Origin: Clostridium sp. K13
GTDB lineage: Bacteria > Bacillota > Clostridia > Clostridiales > Clostridiaceae
DNA: 40,525 nt
Direction of reading: 5' to 3'
NCBI RefSeq assembly: GCF_019734195.1
Contig: NZ_JAASHM010000029.1
Coordinates: 1-40,525, forward strand
Part shown: one piece after another, positions 17,205-26,850 of the stretch
Position numbering within the stretch: the first letter of the stretch is position 1
Layout of the letters: each line of letters opens with the position of its first letter
Translations under genes and position numbers: made by a program
Notes under the pieces: model-generated
What the model was told of the DNA's origin: nothing
Seen by the model: only the letters and a program-made list of their open reading frames with translations
Databases searched by the model: none

Positions 17205-19154
17205 CTAATTTTCCTTTAAATTCATATATTTTTCTGATGCTTTGAATGGAGTAAATGCTTTTCCTCCACCTTCATAGAATTTTGAGAAATATTCTACGTA
17301 TTGTAATCTTGCTGTATGAACGTATGCTCCAAGTAAACCTAATAATAAGTTAAATACATGAGCTGCTACGAATACGAAAGGTAATAATATTATTGCTGGA
17401 CCAGTTAAAGACTTCATTAATAAGTTTAATGCTCCTGCAATACATCCACCTGATAATCCTAATGCCATAAGTCTTGTATATGAAACTAAGTCACCAATAT
17501 AACTTGTTATTCCATATAAAGCATATAACCCTTGCCCTATTTGAGCTCCCTTTGTCTTTTCTTCTCTACCACCTGTTAATACTATTACAAGCATACCAAA
17601 TATCATAGCTGCTATTGCAATATACTTAACTACTGATGGCCATCCTAACATTATACAACCAGCTAATACACCAATTGATATTAATGTTATTAACCATGAA
17701 CCAACATCATAAAATGCATCTTTAGGTTTCCCTGATTTTATAAGTGTATATGCTTTTATACATAAACCAAAGAATATTTGAATAACCCCAAATACTATTG
17801 ATGCAACTAGAAGAGTATTAACATCTTCTGTTGGATTTATAAGTCCTGGTATCTTAACTGCATCACCAAAGAATGATCCGTAAATCAATCCTATAACGAT
17901 TGTTGGTATACTTAAGAATAAGAAGAATCTAGCAAAGTCTTCATTTTTCTTATTTAATTTTAAGAATTTCATTGCACAGAATGCACCAATTAACATTACT
18001 AATCCATATCCAACGTCAGCAACCATCATACCAAAGAATATTAAGTAGAATGGTACTAATAATGGTGTAGGATCCACTTCGTTATATTTTGGCAAACTAT
18101 ACATTTCAGTAACAGATTCAAATGTTTTGTTAAGTATTCCATTTTTTAACTTTACTGGAACTGCCTCAACTTCATCCTCTTTTACTTCTTCAAATGATAT
18201 ATAATAATCATCATTTAATACTTTTTTACATATTTTTTGTAATTCTTCGTTTTTCTCTACTTCACACCATCCTTGAATTGCAACAGTATTAGTAGTTCTT
18301 AAGAAGTTATTTGAAGCTTTATATCTTAAAACTGCGTTTGTAAGATAATCATAAACCAACTTCATTTTTTTGTAGTCTTCTTCAAAAGAGGCTACTTCTT
18401 CTTTAACAAAGAAAATTTTTGATTTTAATTCTTCAATTTCATGAGCATGATTTGTTATTACCACTTGTGGTATTTCGTTATACTCAGACTTAAATGAACT
18501 GAATCCAAATCCCCTTAAAAGGTTTAGTACTTCGTCATGTCTTTCTTTTAAAGCCACAACTACAACATTTATGTCATTATTACCTCTAGAGATAATTTCA
18601 ACATATTCGGTATCTAAACTTTCAGTAAGCTGTTCTTCATATTGCTTTGAAATACTACCTACAAAAGTTGATACCTTATCTAGCTCATTTAGAGCTTCAA
18701 AAGAAATATCTAAGGCCTGCCATGGAGTTAAAACTTCAATTTCACCTTCTAGCTTAGTAATCTTACTTTCTATGCTATGAAGCTCATCTTCCTTTTCCTT
18801 AACTTTAGCATAAATTTCATTCCAGTTAATACTCTTAACTGCTTTTTCTAATTCATCAATAGTTAAGTTTTCCTTGTCATCCTCTAATGCTTTTAATCCT
18901 GACTTTTTAGGCATATAGCTAGTTAAAAAGTCTAGAGTCATTTTAGCCTTTGATAAATCTTCTTCATACTTTGCTATATTTGAATCTATAGAATCCTTTG
19001 AAAGAGATTGTAACTCCTCATTAGCTTCTAATATATTTTCATCTTGTAGATTTATAAACTCTACATTAGAAAAACCTTGAAGCCTACGAAGAAGTTCTTC
19101 TTTCTTTGATTCAAAGGTTAGCAAAGTGAATTTGTTCATCTTAACTATTGCCAT
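17205..19154 (-). CDS. ntpI: V-type ATPase subunit I (a-type stator)
   Basis: A 649-residue stator. The N-terminal cytosolic half (about 1-330) is rich in coiled coils that bind the peripheral stalks. The C-terminal half has seven to eight membrane helices forming the ion half-channels. The essential arginines are visible: R561 (SYTRLMALGL) and R616 (HTARLQYVEY), spaced as in E. hirae. It overlaps ntpF by 14 bp; GAGGATAG lies upstream of ATG within that gene. Length is normal for the family (640-660). Confidence 0.95.
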   Translation of the reverse strand: MAIVKMNKFTLLTFESKKEELLRRLQGFSNVEFINLQDENILEANEELQSLSKDSIDSNIAKYEEDLSKAKMTLDFLTSYMPKKSGLKALEDDKENLTIDELEKAVKSINWNEIYAKVKEKEDELHSIESKITKLEGEIEVLTPWQALDISFEALNELDKVSTFVGSISKQYEEQLTESLDTEYVEIISRGNNDINVVVVALKERHDEVLNLLRGFGFSSFKSEYNEIPQVVITNHAHEIEELKSKIFFVKEEVASFEEDYKKMKLVYDYLTNAVLRYKASNNFLRTTNTVAIQGWCEVEKNEELQKICKKVLNDDYYISFEEVKEDEVEAVPVKLKNGILNKTFESVTEMYSLPKYNEVDPTPLLVPFYLIFFGMMVADVGYGLVMLIGAFCAMKFLKLNKKNEDFARFFLFLSIPTIVIGLIYGSFFGDAVKIPGLINPTEDVNTLLVASIVFGVIQIFFGLCIKAYTLIKSGKPKDAFYDVGSWLITLISIGVLAGCIMLGWPSVVKYIAIAAMIFGMLVIVLTGGREEKTKGAQIGQGLYALYGITSYIGDLVSYTRLMALGLSGGCIAGALNLLMKSLTGPAIILLPFVFVAAHVFNLLLGLLGAYVHTARLQYVEYFSKFYEGGGKAFTPFKASEKYMNLKEN

Positions 19155-19467
19155 GAATCTTCACTATCCTCTCAACAACTATATTAATAGCATTATCTTT
19201 TACTTCTTGAGACATATTACGTATAGCTTCTATGTCCTTTTCACCCATCTTTAAGATAGGTTCTGAATTGCTATTTCCTTCTTCTAAAGCTGCATTTAAT
19301 AAATCATTAGCTTTTATTTTAGCATTGTTTATTATTTGGTCATATTCAACCTCTGCTTCTTTAGTCGCATTGCTAACAATTTCTTTTGCATTTTGTTTAG
19401 CTTCAGTAATTATTGCTTCTGCTTTTTTCTCAGCTTCTTTTATCTCATTAATTGCCTCTAATGCCAA
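19141..19467 (-). CDS. ntpF: V-type ATPase peripheral stalk subunit G/H (NtpF)
   Basis: A 108-residue, mostly helical, charged protein (EAEKKAEAIITEAKQNAKEI) forming the coiled-coil partner of subunit E in the peripheral stalk. It starts with TTG, with GGTGGTGAG upstream. It is the first gene of the operon, so the order ntpF-I-K-E-C-G-A-B-D is the same as in E. hirae (without H and J). Low-complexity composition makes homology weak, but position and length support the call. Confidence 0.85.
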   Translation of the reverse strand: MALEAINEIKEAEKKAEAIITEAKQNAKEIVSNATKEAEVEYDQIINNAKIKANDLLNAALEEGNSNSEPILKMGEKDIEAIRNMSQEVKDNAINIVVERIVKIHGNS

Positions 19468-19509
19468 AGTCTCACCACCTTTACTATATACAACTTGGAT
19501 AATATAAAT

Positions 19510-19533
19510 ATTAATACTTTATATAGTATTAAT
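19510..19533 (-). other. Leader hairpin of the V-ATPase mRNA
   Basis: A perfect 9-bp AT stem (19510-19518 with 19525-19533) with a 6-nt loop lies between the operon promoter and the first gene. No T tract follows, so it is more likely a 5' stabilising structure than a terminator. Confidence 0.4.
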
Positions 19534-19553
19534 TACTTTTTATCTCTTTTATA

Positions 19554-19581
19554 ATTATACACTGTTTTTACAATTTTTCAA
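19554..19581 (-). promoter_or_regulatory. Sigma-A promoter of the V-ATPase operon
   Basis: On the minus strand TTGAAA (19576-19581) and TATAAT (19554-19559) are separated by 16 nt, leaving a leader of about 80 nt before ntpF. Confidence 0.72.
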
Positions 19582-19679
19582 CTTTTTTTTATTAACATTC
19601 CCTAAACAACATTTTAACTTTATAATAATTATCTATTTTATAAAACTTTACCTCCTTTTTAGGAAATATTTTCATATTG

Positions 19680-21356
19680 TTAAATACCTTGTACTTTACT
19701 AGTTATATCCTCCATATCTCCATCATAGGAACATAAGAAATATACTTTTTCCTTATTTACATAATTATCTTTTACAAAATCATTTATATTTATAATAAAA
19801 CTTTCAATATAATGTTCCCTAAATGAATATTCATCTCTCAGAAGATCCTTTATTTTACTCTCTTGACATTTTTCCAACCCTTTTCCTAAAAATTCCGGCA
19901 TACCTCTTCTTTTATTGAACATTAAATAATCATATTTTATTATGTCACGTAATACTTCACTATCTAACTTTGTTATATCCATATTAAAATCTAAAAATAC
20001 TTTATAATATTCACTATTACCTATATTTCTATCAAAATATCCTTTTTTATCAAAGTAGTTTCCTAGTTCTAAATAAAAATCATAAGGTGTATCAAAACTA
20101 TTAATTAAGAATTTTATTATATTATTAAATTTTTGAGAATTATAATATTTATCAACCATACTTTCTACTTTTTTTAATAATAAAAGTTCATCGTAAGACA
20201 CATCTTTTGTTTGTAATATTTCATATGGTGGATATGGTGAATACTTCATTCCATATTCCTCAGCTTCCTCTCTCATAGATGATCCTCTAAGTAACTTTAA
20301 AAATCCCAACTGTATCTCTTCTGGTCCTATACTATAAACATCATTAAAGGACTTTTTAAATGACGTTATATCTTCTCCTGGTAAACCTGCAATTAAATCA
20401 AGATGTTGTTTAATATTTTTAATTTCAAGTAATTCAACTACTTTTTCTTTTATATCACTAAAATTCACAAATCTATTAATTCTATTTAATACATCATCAT
20501 TAGTTGTTTGAACTCCTACTTCAAACTGGAATCTATCCTTTGGAGCCTTTCTTAATAATTCTAATTCTTGTGGTTTTAATATATCTGCCGATATCTCAAA
20601 ATGGAATTGCGTATTAGTTTCAGCATTAATTAAAAATTCCCATATAGCCATAGAGAATTTAAAATTACAATTAAATGTTCTATCAACAAACTTAACTAAT
20701 CTAACCTTTTTATCTATAAAGTATTGTAATTCTTTCTTTACTCTCTCTACATTTAGAAATCTTACTCCATGTGTAGTAGATGAAAGGCAATATTTACAGT
20801 TAAAAGGACATCCTCTAGACGCTTCATAATATACTATTTTATTATCTAAATTTTCATCCTCTTTATATGGAAACACTATCTCTTCCATATTCATTAACGG
20901 TCTATTTCCATTACTTATAACTTCACCATTTTCTTTAAAATATAATCCTCTTATATCTCTGACATCTCTACTTCCTAGTAAGTACTCAATAAACTCTCTA
21001 TAAGTTTTTTCCCCTTCTCCTTGAATTACATAATCTCCTGGAAGTTCCTTTAATATATTTAAACTATCATAAGACACCTCTGGACCACCATAAACAATTT
21101 TTATATTTTCATCTACTAATTTTATTAAATTTGATAATCTCTTTACTACTTCTATATTCCAAATATATGTTGAAAAAGCTATTACATCAGCTTTTTCCTT
21201 TATTATTTCCTCTAATATTTTTTCATCTCTATCATTTATAGAAAATTCTCTTATTTTACATTCGTAATCCATATCCTCCGTAAATGCCTTTAAATACCTA
21301 ACTGCTAAATTGCTATGAACAAACTTTGAGTTTATAGCTGTTAATAATACCTTCAT
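19680..21356 (-). CDS. B12-binding-domain radical SAM protein with C-terminal DUF4080
   Basis: A 558-residue protein with three parts. Residues 1-130 form a cobalamin-binding Rossmann-like domain (VLLTAINSKFVHSNLAVRYL; IVYGGPEVS at 88-96). Residues about 172-380 form a radical SAM barrel with the 4Fe-4S motif CPFNCKYC (C183, C187, C190). The remainder is the DUF4080 region. Such proteins use B12 and a 5'-deoxyadenosyl radical, often for methyl transfer to unreactive carbons; the substrate of this subfamily is unknown. The DxHxxG lower-ligand motif is not apparent, so base-off binding is likely. It is the second gene after a small methyltransferase-like protein, 25 bp away. No clear terminator follows. 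Confidence 0.88.
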   Translation of the reverse strand: MKVLLTAINSKFVHSNLAVRYLKAFTEDMDYECKIREFSINDRDEKILEEIIKEKADVIAFSTYIWNIEVVKRLSNLIKLVDENIKIVYGGPEVSYDSLNILKELPGDYVIQGEGEKTYREFIEYLLGSRDVRDIRGLYFKENGEVISNGNRPLMNMEEIVFPYKEDENLDNKIVYYEASRGCPFNCKYCLSSTTHGVRFLNVERVKKELQYFIDKKVRLVKFVDRTFNCNFKFSMAIWEFLINAETNTQFHFEISADILKPQELELLRKAPKDRFQFEVGVQTTNDDVLNRINRFVNFSDIKEKVVELLEIKNIKQHLDLIAGLPGEDITSFKKSFNDVYSIGPEEIQLGFLKLLRGSSMREEAEEYGMKYSPYPPYEILQTKDVSYDELLLLKKVESMVDKYYNSQKFNNIIKFLINSFDTPYDFYLELGNYFDKKGYFDRNIGNSEYYKVFLDFNMDITKLDSEVLRDIIKYDYLMFNKRRGMPEFLGKGLEKCQESKIKDLLRDEYSFREHYIESFIININDFVKDNYVNKEKVYFLCSYDGDMEDITSKVQGI

Positions 21357-21381
21357 CCTTTTCTTCCTTTCCTTGGTTTAA

Positions 21382-21879
21382 CTATTTTATTTTTTCCCCT
21401 TTTATAAAGAAAATGTCTTCCCAAACTTTTTCTTCTTTTATTGTATATATATCACTCAACAACCTTTTTGTATCATCTATATTTGATTTAGAAATAGGGT
21501 TTAAATTTTTAAACTCAAATTCCTTTGTTTTTCCTGATGGCAAAACTGCCATAACCTTATTATTAAACACCTCACCAATTTCCTTATTTATATCCCATAT
21601 ATATATTTCTCCGCCAACCTTAACTAATTTACTAGCTTCTTTAATCAAATTAATTTTATTAGCTTCTCTCCACATACTACTTAAATAAAAGAATACTGTA
21701 CAAGTATCATATCCCCCATAAGTATTTTTTTCATCAATAGACCCTTCTAATAAATCAACAGAAACCTCATCTATAGCATCCTTGGAAATATTATATATTA
21801 CTCCATAGCTTTCCCCTACATCTAATACATCTCCTGTTAACTTTATGTCACTTAAATTTAATATAATTGTTTTTCCCAT
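21382..21879 (-). CDS. Small methyltransferase-like (class I SAM fold) protein
   Basis: A 165-residue cytosolic protein. The segment GDVLDVGESYGVIYNIS matches the first beta strand and glycine loop of class I SAM-dependent methyltransferases. EVSVDLLEGS corresponds to motif II, and ASKLVKVGGEIYIWDINK to the strand after motif III. The Gly-rich loop is degenerate (VGESYG instead of GxGxG) and the protein is short, so activity is uncertain. I chose the ATG with GGGGAG 8 nt upstream rather than a GTG three codons earlier. It is cotranscribed with the radical SAM gene. Confidence 0.65.
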   Translation of the reverse strand: MGKTIILNLSDIKLTGDVLDVGESYGVIYNISKDAIDEVSVDLLEGSIDEKNTYGGYDTCTVFFYLSSMWREANKINLIKEASKLVKVGGEIYIWDINKEIGEVFNNKVMAVLPSGKTKEFEFKNLNPISKSNIDDTKRLLSDIYTIKEEKVWEDIFFIKGEKIK

Positions 21880-22037
21880 AAATACCACTCCCCATTTTTA
21901 CTATTAATAAATTTTACTATTATATTTATATAATTATGTAAATTATTTTTATAAATTCATATTTTTTATTATGTATTTAGGTTTTGTAGTATTTTCTTCT
22001 TCCACATGTATATTACATCATTTTTATATGTTAATGC

Positions 22038-22073
22038 AAAAAAATATTTTGAGATTACTCCCAAAATATTTTT
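22038..22073 (-). terminator. Terminator of the beta-propeller gene
   Basis: A 12-bp stem (about 22040-22051 with 22062-22073) is followed by a run of T on the minus strand, starting 5 bp after the stop codon. Confidence 0.8.
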
Positions 22074-22078
22074 CACTC

Positions 22079-23359
22079 TTATTTAACTTTCTTTTTTTGT
22101 TTACTCTTATATATTAAAGCTAATATTATTGATATTACAAAGACTATAATGAATATCCAAATTACATTTGGTAGATTAAATATATTTTTATTCAACGCTC
22201 CTCCTATTTTATATAAACATCCACCCTTACTATCTAATATATATATATTTGAATTATTATATTTTATTTTCTCTACATGACTTTCCTTATCTAATGCAAC
22301 TATAGCTCTAGATGTATTATTTTCTGTTAAAACATATATATAATTATCTATATTATCTGCAAATATTACTGTATCTTTAGGAAAACACTTTCCTTCGTAA
22401 TCAATAGTTAATCCACTTAGTGATGATACTTTATCATGTTGATATCTAGGTCCTAATGTAACTTCTGTTGGATGATTATTTATAACATACGAAAGTTTAT
22501 TGCTTCCATCAGAAAATCTTGGTGATATAATTGGATCTCCTCCGCTAAAATCTGGCCATCCATACCAAGATTTTTCTTTTATATCATATATATAATCCAC
22601 ATCATCCTTAACCGGTCTAACTCCACAATCCTCCATTCCACCAATTATAGCAGTTAACTTTCCTAGACTATCGATAGCTAAACCTTCAACATTTCTAATA
22701 CCTGTAGCATAAGTTACAAATTCTTTACTATTTAAATCATATCTCAAAATACTTGCATTGCTTATAATATTCTCTTTAATTTTTTGCCCTTCCTCACACT
22801 TTGTTCCAAAAGGAAGAAACCCATAATTATTGTTATATCCTATACCTGTTGCTTCCCATTCAAAGGATGCCATATCTTCATTTTTATTATTTTCATCAAC
22901 AACTCCAGAGTTAGTATTAGACCCTATACTTATATATAAATATTCATTATTTAAAATAATATTTGTTTTGTAATTTAATCCATTGTTAGGCAGATTATTA
23001 ATTAATTCTATATAATTTTTCTTATTTGTATCATATAGTAATACTCTATTGTCACTTGCTATTATAATATCATTATTATAACATGCTATATCATATATAT
23101 TTAACTCTTCATCATATAGTAAAATATCTTCTTTATTATCCTTATTTACTATTTTTATAGTATCTTTAAATGCTATGTATAAATTATTTTCTTTATCAAA
23201 ATCAAAAGAGACTGCTCCTTCTAAAGCCTTTGTATTTATTGACCAATCTACATTTTTATAAATTAGATTCAAGTCATACCTATTACTAATTTTATAAATT
23301 CCAAATGATAAAGTTACAATAACTATTGAAAAAACTAAAAATTTTAAAAACCTCTTCAT
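22079..23359 (-). CDS. Membrane-tethered beta-propeller protein (glucose/sorbosone dehydrogenase-like fold)
   Basis: A 426-residue extracellular protein with an N-terminal signal anchor (about 5-24) and a C-terminal membrane helix (about 396-417) followed by a Lys-rich cytosolic tail. The centre has blade-like repeats and the segments GIRNVEGLAIDSLGKLTAI and SWYGWPDFSGGDPI. These echo the GxRNPQG and NYGWP motifs of soluble PQQ-dependent aldose dehydrogenases. PQQ use is not implied: catalytic His and Arg residues cannot be confirmed by eye, and clostridia generally lack PQQ. A surface binding or sensing role is possible. A single-gene unit with its own terminator. Identity is family-level only. 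Confidence 0.7.
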   Translation of the reverse strand: MKRFLKFLVFSIVIVTLSFGIYKISNRYDLNLIYKNVDWSINTKALEGAVSFDFDKENNLYIAFKDTIKIVNKDNKEDILLYDEELNIYDIACYNNDIIIASDNRVLLYDTNKKNYIELINNLPNNGLNYKTNIILNNEYLYISIGSNTNSGVVDENNKNEDMASFEWEATGIGYNNNYGFLPFGTKCEEGQKIKENIISNASILRYDLNSKEFVTYATGIRNVEGLAIDSLGKLTAIIGGMEDCGVRPVKDDVDYIYDIKEKSWYGWPDFSGGDPIISPRFSDGSNKLSYVINNHPTEVTLGPRYQHDKVSSLSGLTIDYEGKCFPKDTVIFADNIDNYIYVLTENNTSRAIVALDKESHVEKIKYNNSNIYILDSKGGCLYKIGGALNKNIFNLPNVIWIFIIVFVISIILALIYKSKQKKKVK

Positions 23360-23656
23360 TAACTCTCCCCTCCTTTATATTTTTATTTATATTTTCTACA
23401 TAATAAAATATTACTTAATATTTAAATAATAGATAGTTGTATCATATTATCTTATTTTACCGAATAAGTATTAATGTACTTAGCTCTTAACTTTTACTAA
23501 ACATATATTGTAATTATTTTTTAAAATTTCAAATACTAATATCTTAAATAGATATATACTTTATAAAACTGCAGTACTATTTTTATTTATATTTTGACTT
23601 TATAGAGCTATTTTTTACTGTAGACTTATAAACTTTACTTAAGGAGGCAAATTATT

Positions 23657-25156
23657 TTGGGACAAGATAATTTTTTTAAAAACTCATTTTTCCTTACAGC
23701 ATCAAATATCGCAACTGGAATTTTAGGCTTTATTTTTTCAATTTACTTAGCAGATATTGCAGGCCCTGAAGGTGTAGCTCTTTATGGCTTAGTAATGCCA
23801 ATATATAATCTTTTTATTTGTTTAATGACAGCTGGAATAATTGCTGCTATCTCTCAACGTGCTGCTATATATGAATCAAAAGGTGAATATAACAATTTAT
23901 TTAAAACTATTCGTTCTGTCGCTTTTTTTAATATAATTTGGGCAATAGCTATAGGCCTGATAGTCTTTTTTCTAGCTCCATACATAAGTCAATATGGAAT
24001 TAAAGATCCAAGAACTATAAATGCCATAAAGGTAACTTGTCCAGCAATGGTTTTTATAGCACTTTCTAATATTTTAAAAGGATTTTTTTATGGTTCTTCT
24101 AAAATAAAAATTCCTGCAGTTATAGATATTTCTGAAAAAGCCATGAGAATAATAACAATAACCTTGTTAATATGGATTTTTCATGCAAAAACTTTATCAT
24201 CAATTGTAACTTTAGCATATGTTTCATTAGCTTTAGGAGAGCTTCAAAGCTTACTTTTACTTTATGGATACTATAGATATACAGTAAACCGTATACCCCC
24301 TAGCTATGAAAAACCTGAAAGTAAAGCTCAACTTCTATTTAATGTATTAATAATTTCATTACCACTTTGCTTAAATGGATTTCTTGGAAATGCATTTTCT
24401 ACAATTTCAACTTTAATTGTACCTAGACAACTTGTAGCTTCAGGCTTAGATTATAGCTCTGCACTAAATCTAATTGGAAGATTTAATGGTATGGCATTAA
24501 CCATAGTTACATTTCCTCTTATAGTTGTAAACTCGATAAATACATTGTTAGTTCCAGACTTATCTCAAAGTATAAGTAATTCGGATTATTACAATGCTTC
24601 CGTTAGAATTAAAACTGTATTAAAAATTGCTTTTTTATTGGGAATGGCTACAACAGTTATATGTCAACTTATTCCAGACTCTCTAGGGCAGATGTTCTAT
24701 AAAAGAGATGATTTAGGGTTGTATATTAGACTTGCTTCTTTATCGGCACCTATTTTCTTTGTAGCGAATACTATGTTTGGTATTTTAAATGGGCTCAATA
24801 GACAAAGTATTATTTTGAGAAACTCTATAATTATTTCTATTACTGAAATAGTATGTCTTTATATTTTTACAGCTATTCCTAGTATAAATATTTTTTCTTA
24901 CGTTATAACTATATTTGTTACTTCAACTTTAGGATTAATAATAAATTTACATGAAGTAAACAAACATATTGAATTAAATTTATCTTTATTTAATATAATT
25001 ATTTTCATACTTACAGGAATACTAGTTTATTTGATGCTTAATTTATTTACTAATAGACTATTAGATGGATTATTTATAAGTAAAAACATAATAGTAATAG
25101 TTTTAACATTTGGTATTTTTGCTTATCTCAGCAGATTTGGACTTGAAGAAGACTAA
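23657..25156 (+). CDS. spoVB: SpoVB-like MOP-family flippase (stage V sporulation protein B)
   Basis: A 499-residue protein with about 14 membrane helices of the MVF/MOP exporter superfamily, closest to SpoVB. The N-terminus FFKNSFFLTASNIATGILGF and GPEGVALYGLVMPIYNLFICLMTAGI are SpoVB-like. SpoVB moves lipid-linked peptidoglycan precursors for spore cortex synthesis. TTG start with AAGGAGG 9 nt upstream. It is a monocistronic plus-strand gene that converges on another member of the same superfamily. The 297-bp gap upstream is AT-rich; I found no convincing sigma-E promoter there. Confidence 0.88.
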   Translation: MGQDNFFKNSFFLTASNIATGILGFIFSIYLADIAGPEGVALYGLVMPIYNLFICLMTAGIIAAISQRAAIYESKGEYNNLFKTIRSVAFFNIIWAIAIGLIVFFLAPYISQYGIKDPRTINAIKVTCPAMVFIALSNILKGFFYGSSKIKIPAVIDISEKAMRIITITLLIWIFHAKTLSSIVTLAYVSLALGELQSLLLLYGYYRYTVNRIPPSYEKPESKAQLLFNVLIISLPLCLNGFLGNAFSTISTLIVPRQLVASGLDYSSALNLIGRFNGMALTIVTFPLIVVNSINTLLVPDLSQSISNSDYYNASVRIKTVLKIAFLLGMATTVICQLIPDSLGQMFYKRDDLGLYIRLASLSAPIFFVANTMFGILNGLNRQSIILRNSIIISITEIVCLYIFTAIPSINIFSYVITIFVTSTLGLIINLHEVNKHIELNLSLFNIIIFILTGILVYLMLNLFTNRLLDGLFISKNIIVIVLTFGIFAYLSRFGLEED

Positions 25157-25174
25157 ATAAAATTTATTTTTAAC

Positions 25175-25214
25175 AAAAAAGATTCATTATCTTGTTATAG
25201 ACAATGAATCTTTT
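25175..25214. terminator. Bidirectional terminator between the two flippase genes
   Basis: A 12-bp stem (25177-25188 with 25203-25214) with A-rich left and T-rich right flanks ends both converging genes. Confidence 0.85.
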
Positions 25215-25225
25215 ATAATTTTATT

Positions 25226-26830
25226 CTACATATTTTTTCTTAAAAATCTTGGTAATAAAGTAAATAATCTTGGTGAAATCATATCTAAATCCTTCTTCTT
25301 TATTCCACCTAGTAAAATCATAGTAATAAAGTATACAGCACCACCGACAGCTATTAATATCAATGCAACTAAGCTAGTTAAAAGTCTTCCACCTTCAAGT
25401 ATATTCATTATTCTATTAATAGGAATTTTACATAAATAAATACTTAAAGCCATAACACAAGATGCCATGAAAGGAATAATTCCTAATTTAATTATAGGAA
25501 TTCTCATTTTAAATATTCTTCTTAATCTAATATGATTTATTATAACAGGAACAAGAAAGGCAAAGAAACTTGCAAAAACTGCCCCTAATATATTAATATC
25601 TTTCATTCCAACTAATATATAATTAATAACAAATTTTATTATAATACTTAAGAAAGCTGTACTTAACACTAAATATAATTTATTTATCCCTTGAAGAATT
25701 GTATTTTGAATAGCAGAAAGTGACATTAAAATTAATACAATCGAACCATACATTAATAATTGATATCCTTCTGTACTTCCATAAATCATTATATATACTT
25801 CTTTACTTAGCATAGATAATCCAACTGCTGCTGGAATTGTAATTAAATATGTTAATCTAAAGCTATATGCCATTTGTGATTTTAACTCTTTTTTCTTTTT
25901 CATTGTAAAAGCTTGAATTATTTTTGGAAAAACAGCTGCACTTAAAGCTGTAACAACTGATAATGGAACATATAATAAGGTATTATAACATCCTAAAATT
26001 CCAAATAACTCTTCTGCTTTATTATCAGCAAATCCTGCAAAAAGAAGTCTTCCCTTTACATTAATAGTATCTATCATTCCACTAGAATTCTGTAAAGCTG
26101 CAACTAATATAATAGGAACTCCATACTTAATAAGCTTTTTTAAAATCTTTCTATCACTAATATGCTTTTCGGCTTTATTTTCCTCTTCTGCCTTTTCTGC
26201 AAATCTTTTTCTATCATAAACTACAAGTATAAATATAAGTGCTACAATTGCACCTATAGTAGTACCAACCGTTCCCCCTGCACTTCCCCATTCAACACTT
26301 ATATTGATAAAAATAAATGCAAAAATCAAACTTAATACTACATTTACAATTTGCTCTACAACTTGTGATATGGCTAGAGTTTTCATTTCCTCAACACCTT
26401 GAAGATATCCTCTATATGTAGCTAATATACAACTAAAAAATACTGTTGGAGCTAAAAACATTAATGATAACGTTACATTTTCCCATTGAGTTAATTTTGC
26501 AATAGGCTCTATAAGTACTATAAACCCAATTGTAATTACAGCTCCAATTATAGCTAGATACCTTCTTGCCAATTTCATAGCCCTTAATGCATCTTCTTCA
26601 TGTCCCAATGCCCTTAATTCAGATACAACTTTTGCAACAGCTGGCTGAGCACCTAAGCTTGTAATAGCTAATATAAACACAAAATAACTATAACTTGCAT
26701 TATATATTCCTATTCCCTGTTTACCAATTATAGCTCTTAATAATGGTATATATGCAGCTGAAAGTATTTTTACTAATATCCCAGCTACAGATAAGATAAG
26801 AAAACTACGCCCCACTGACTTCTCTTCCAT
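25226..26830 (-). CDS. MurJ/YtgP-type lipid II flippase (MOP family)
   Basis: A 534-residue, 14-helix MOP-superfamily protein of the polysaccharide biosynthesis/YtgP type, the lipid II flippase of many Firmicutes. Segments GIGIYNASYSYFVFILAITSLGAQPAVAKVVSE and ATYRGYLQGVEEMK are typical. A charged cytosolic loop at about 205-230 separates the two halves. AAAGGGGAA precedes ATG. It lies 20 bp after an RluA-type gene and probably forms an operon with it. SpoVB and YtgP proteins are similar, so the exact subfamily is judged by length and N-terminal sequence only. Confidence 0.85.
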   Translation of the reverse strand: MEEKSVGRSFLILSVAGILVKILSAAYIPLLRAIIGKQGIGIYNASYSYFVFILAITSLGAQPAVAKVVSELRALGHEEDALRAMKLARRYLAIIGAVITIGFIVLIEPIAKLTQWENVTLSLMFLAPTVFFSCILATYRGYLQGVEEMKTLAISQVVEQIVNVVLSLIFAFIFINISVEWGSAGGTVGTTIGAIVALIFILVVYDRKRFAEKAEEENKAEKHISDRKILKKLIKYGVPIILVAALQNSSGMIDTINVKGRLLFAGFADNKAEELFGILGCYNTLLYVPLSVVTALSAAVFPKIIQAFTMKKKKELKSQMAYSFRLTYLITIPAAVGLSMLSKEVYIMIYGSTEGYQLLMYGSIVLILMSLSAIQNTILQGINKLYLVLSTAFLSIIIKFVINYILVGMKDINILGAVFASFFAFLVPVIINHIRLRRIFKMRIPIIKLGIIPFMASCVMALSIYLCKIPINRIMNILEGGRLLTSLVALILIAVGGAVYFITMILLGGIKKKDLDMISPRLFTLLPRFLRKNM

Positions 26831-26850
26831 AACATTCCCCTTTATACGTT

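Noticed and set aside
23560..23656. Sigma-E promoter for spoVB
   Set aside because: No segment matches ATA-N16-CATANNNT; only a poor TTGACT with wrong spacing is present.
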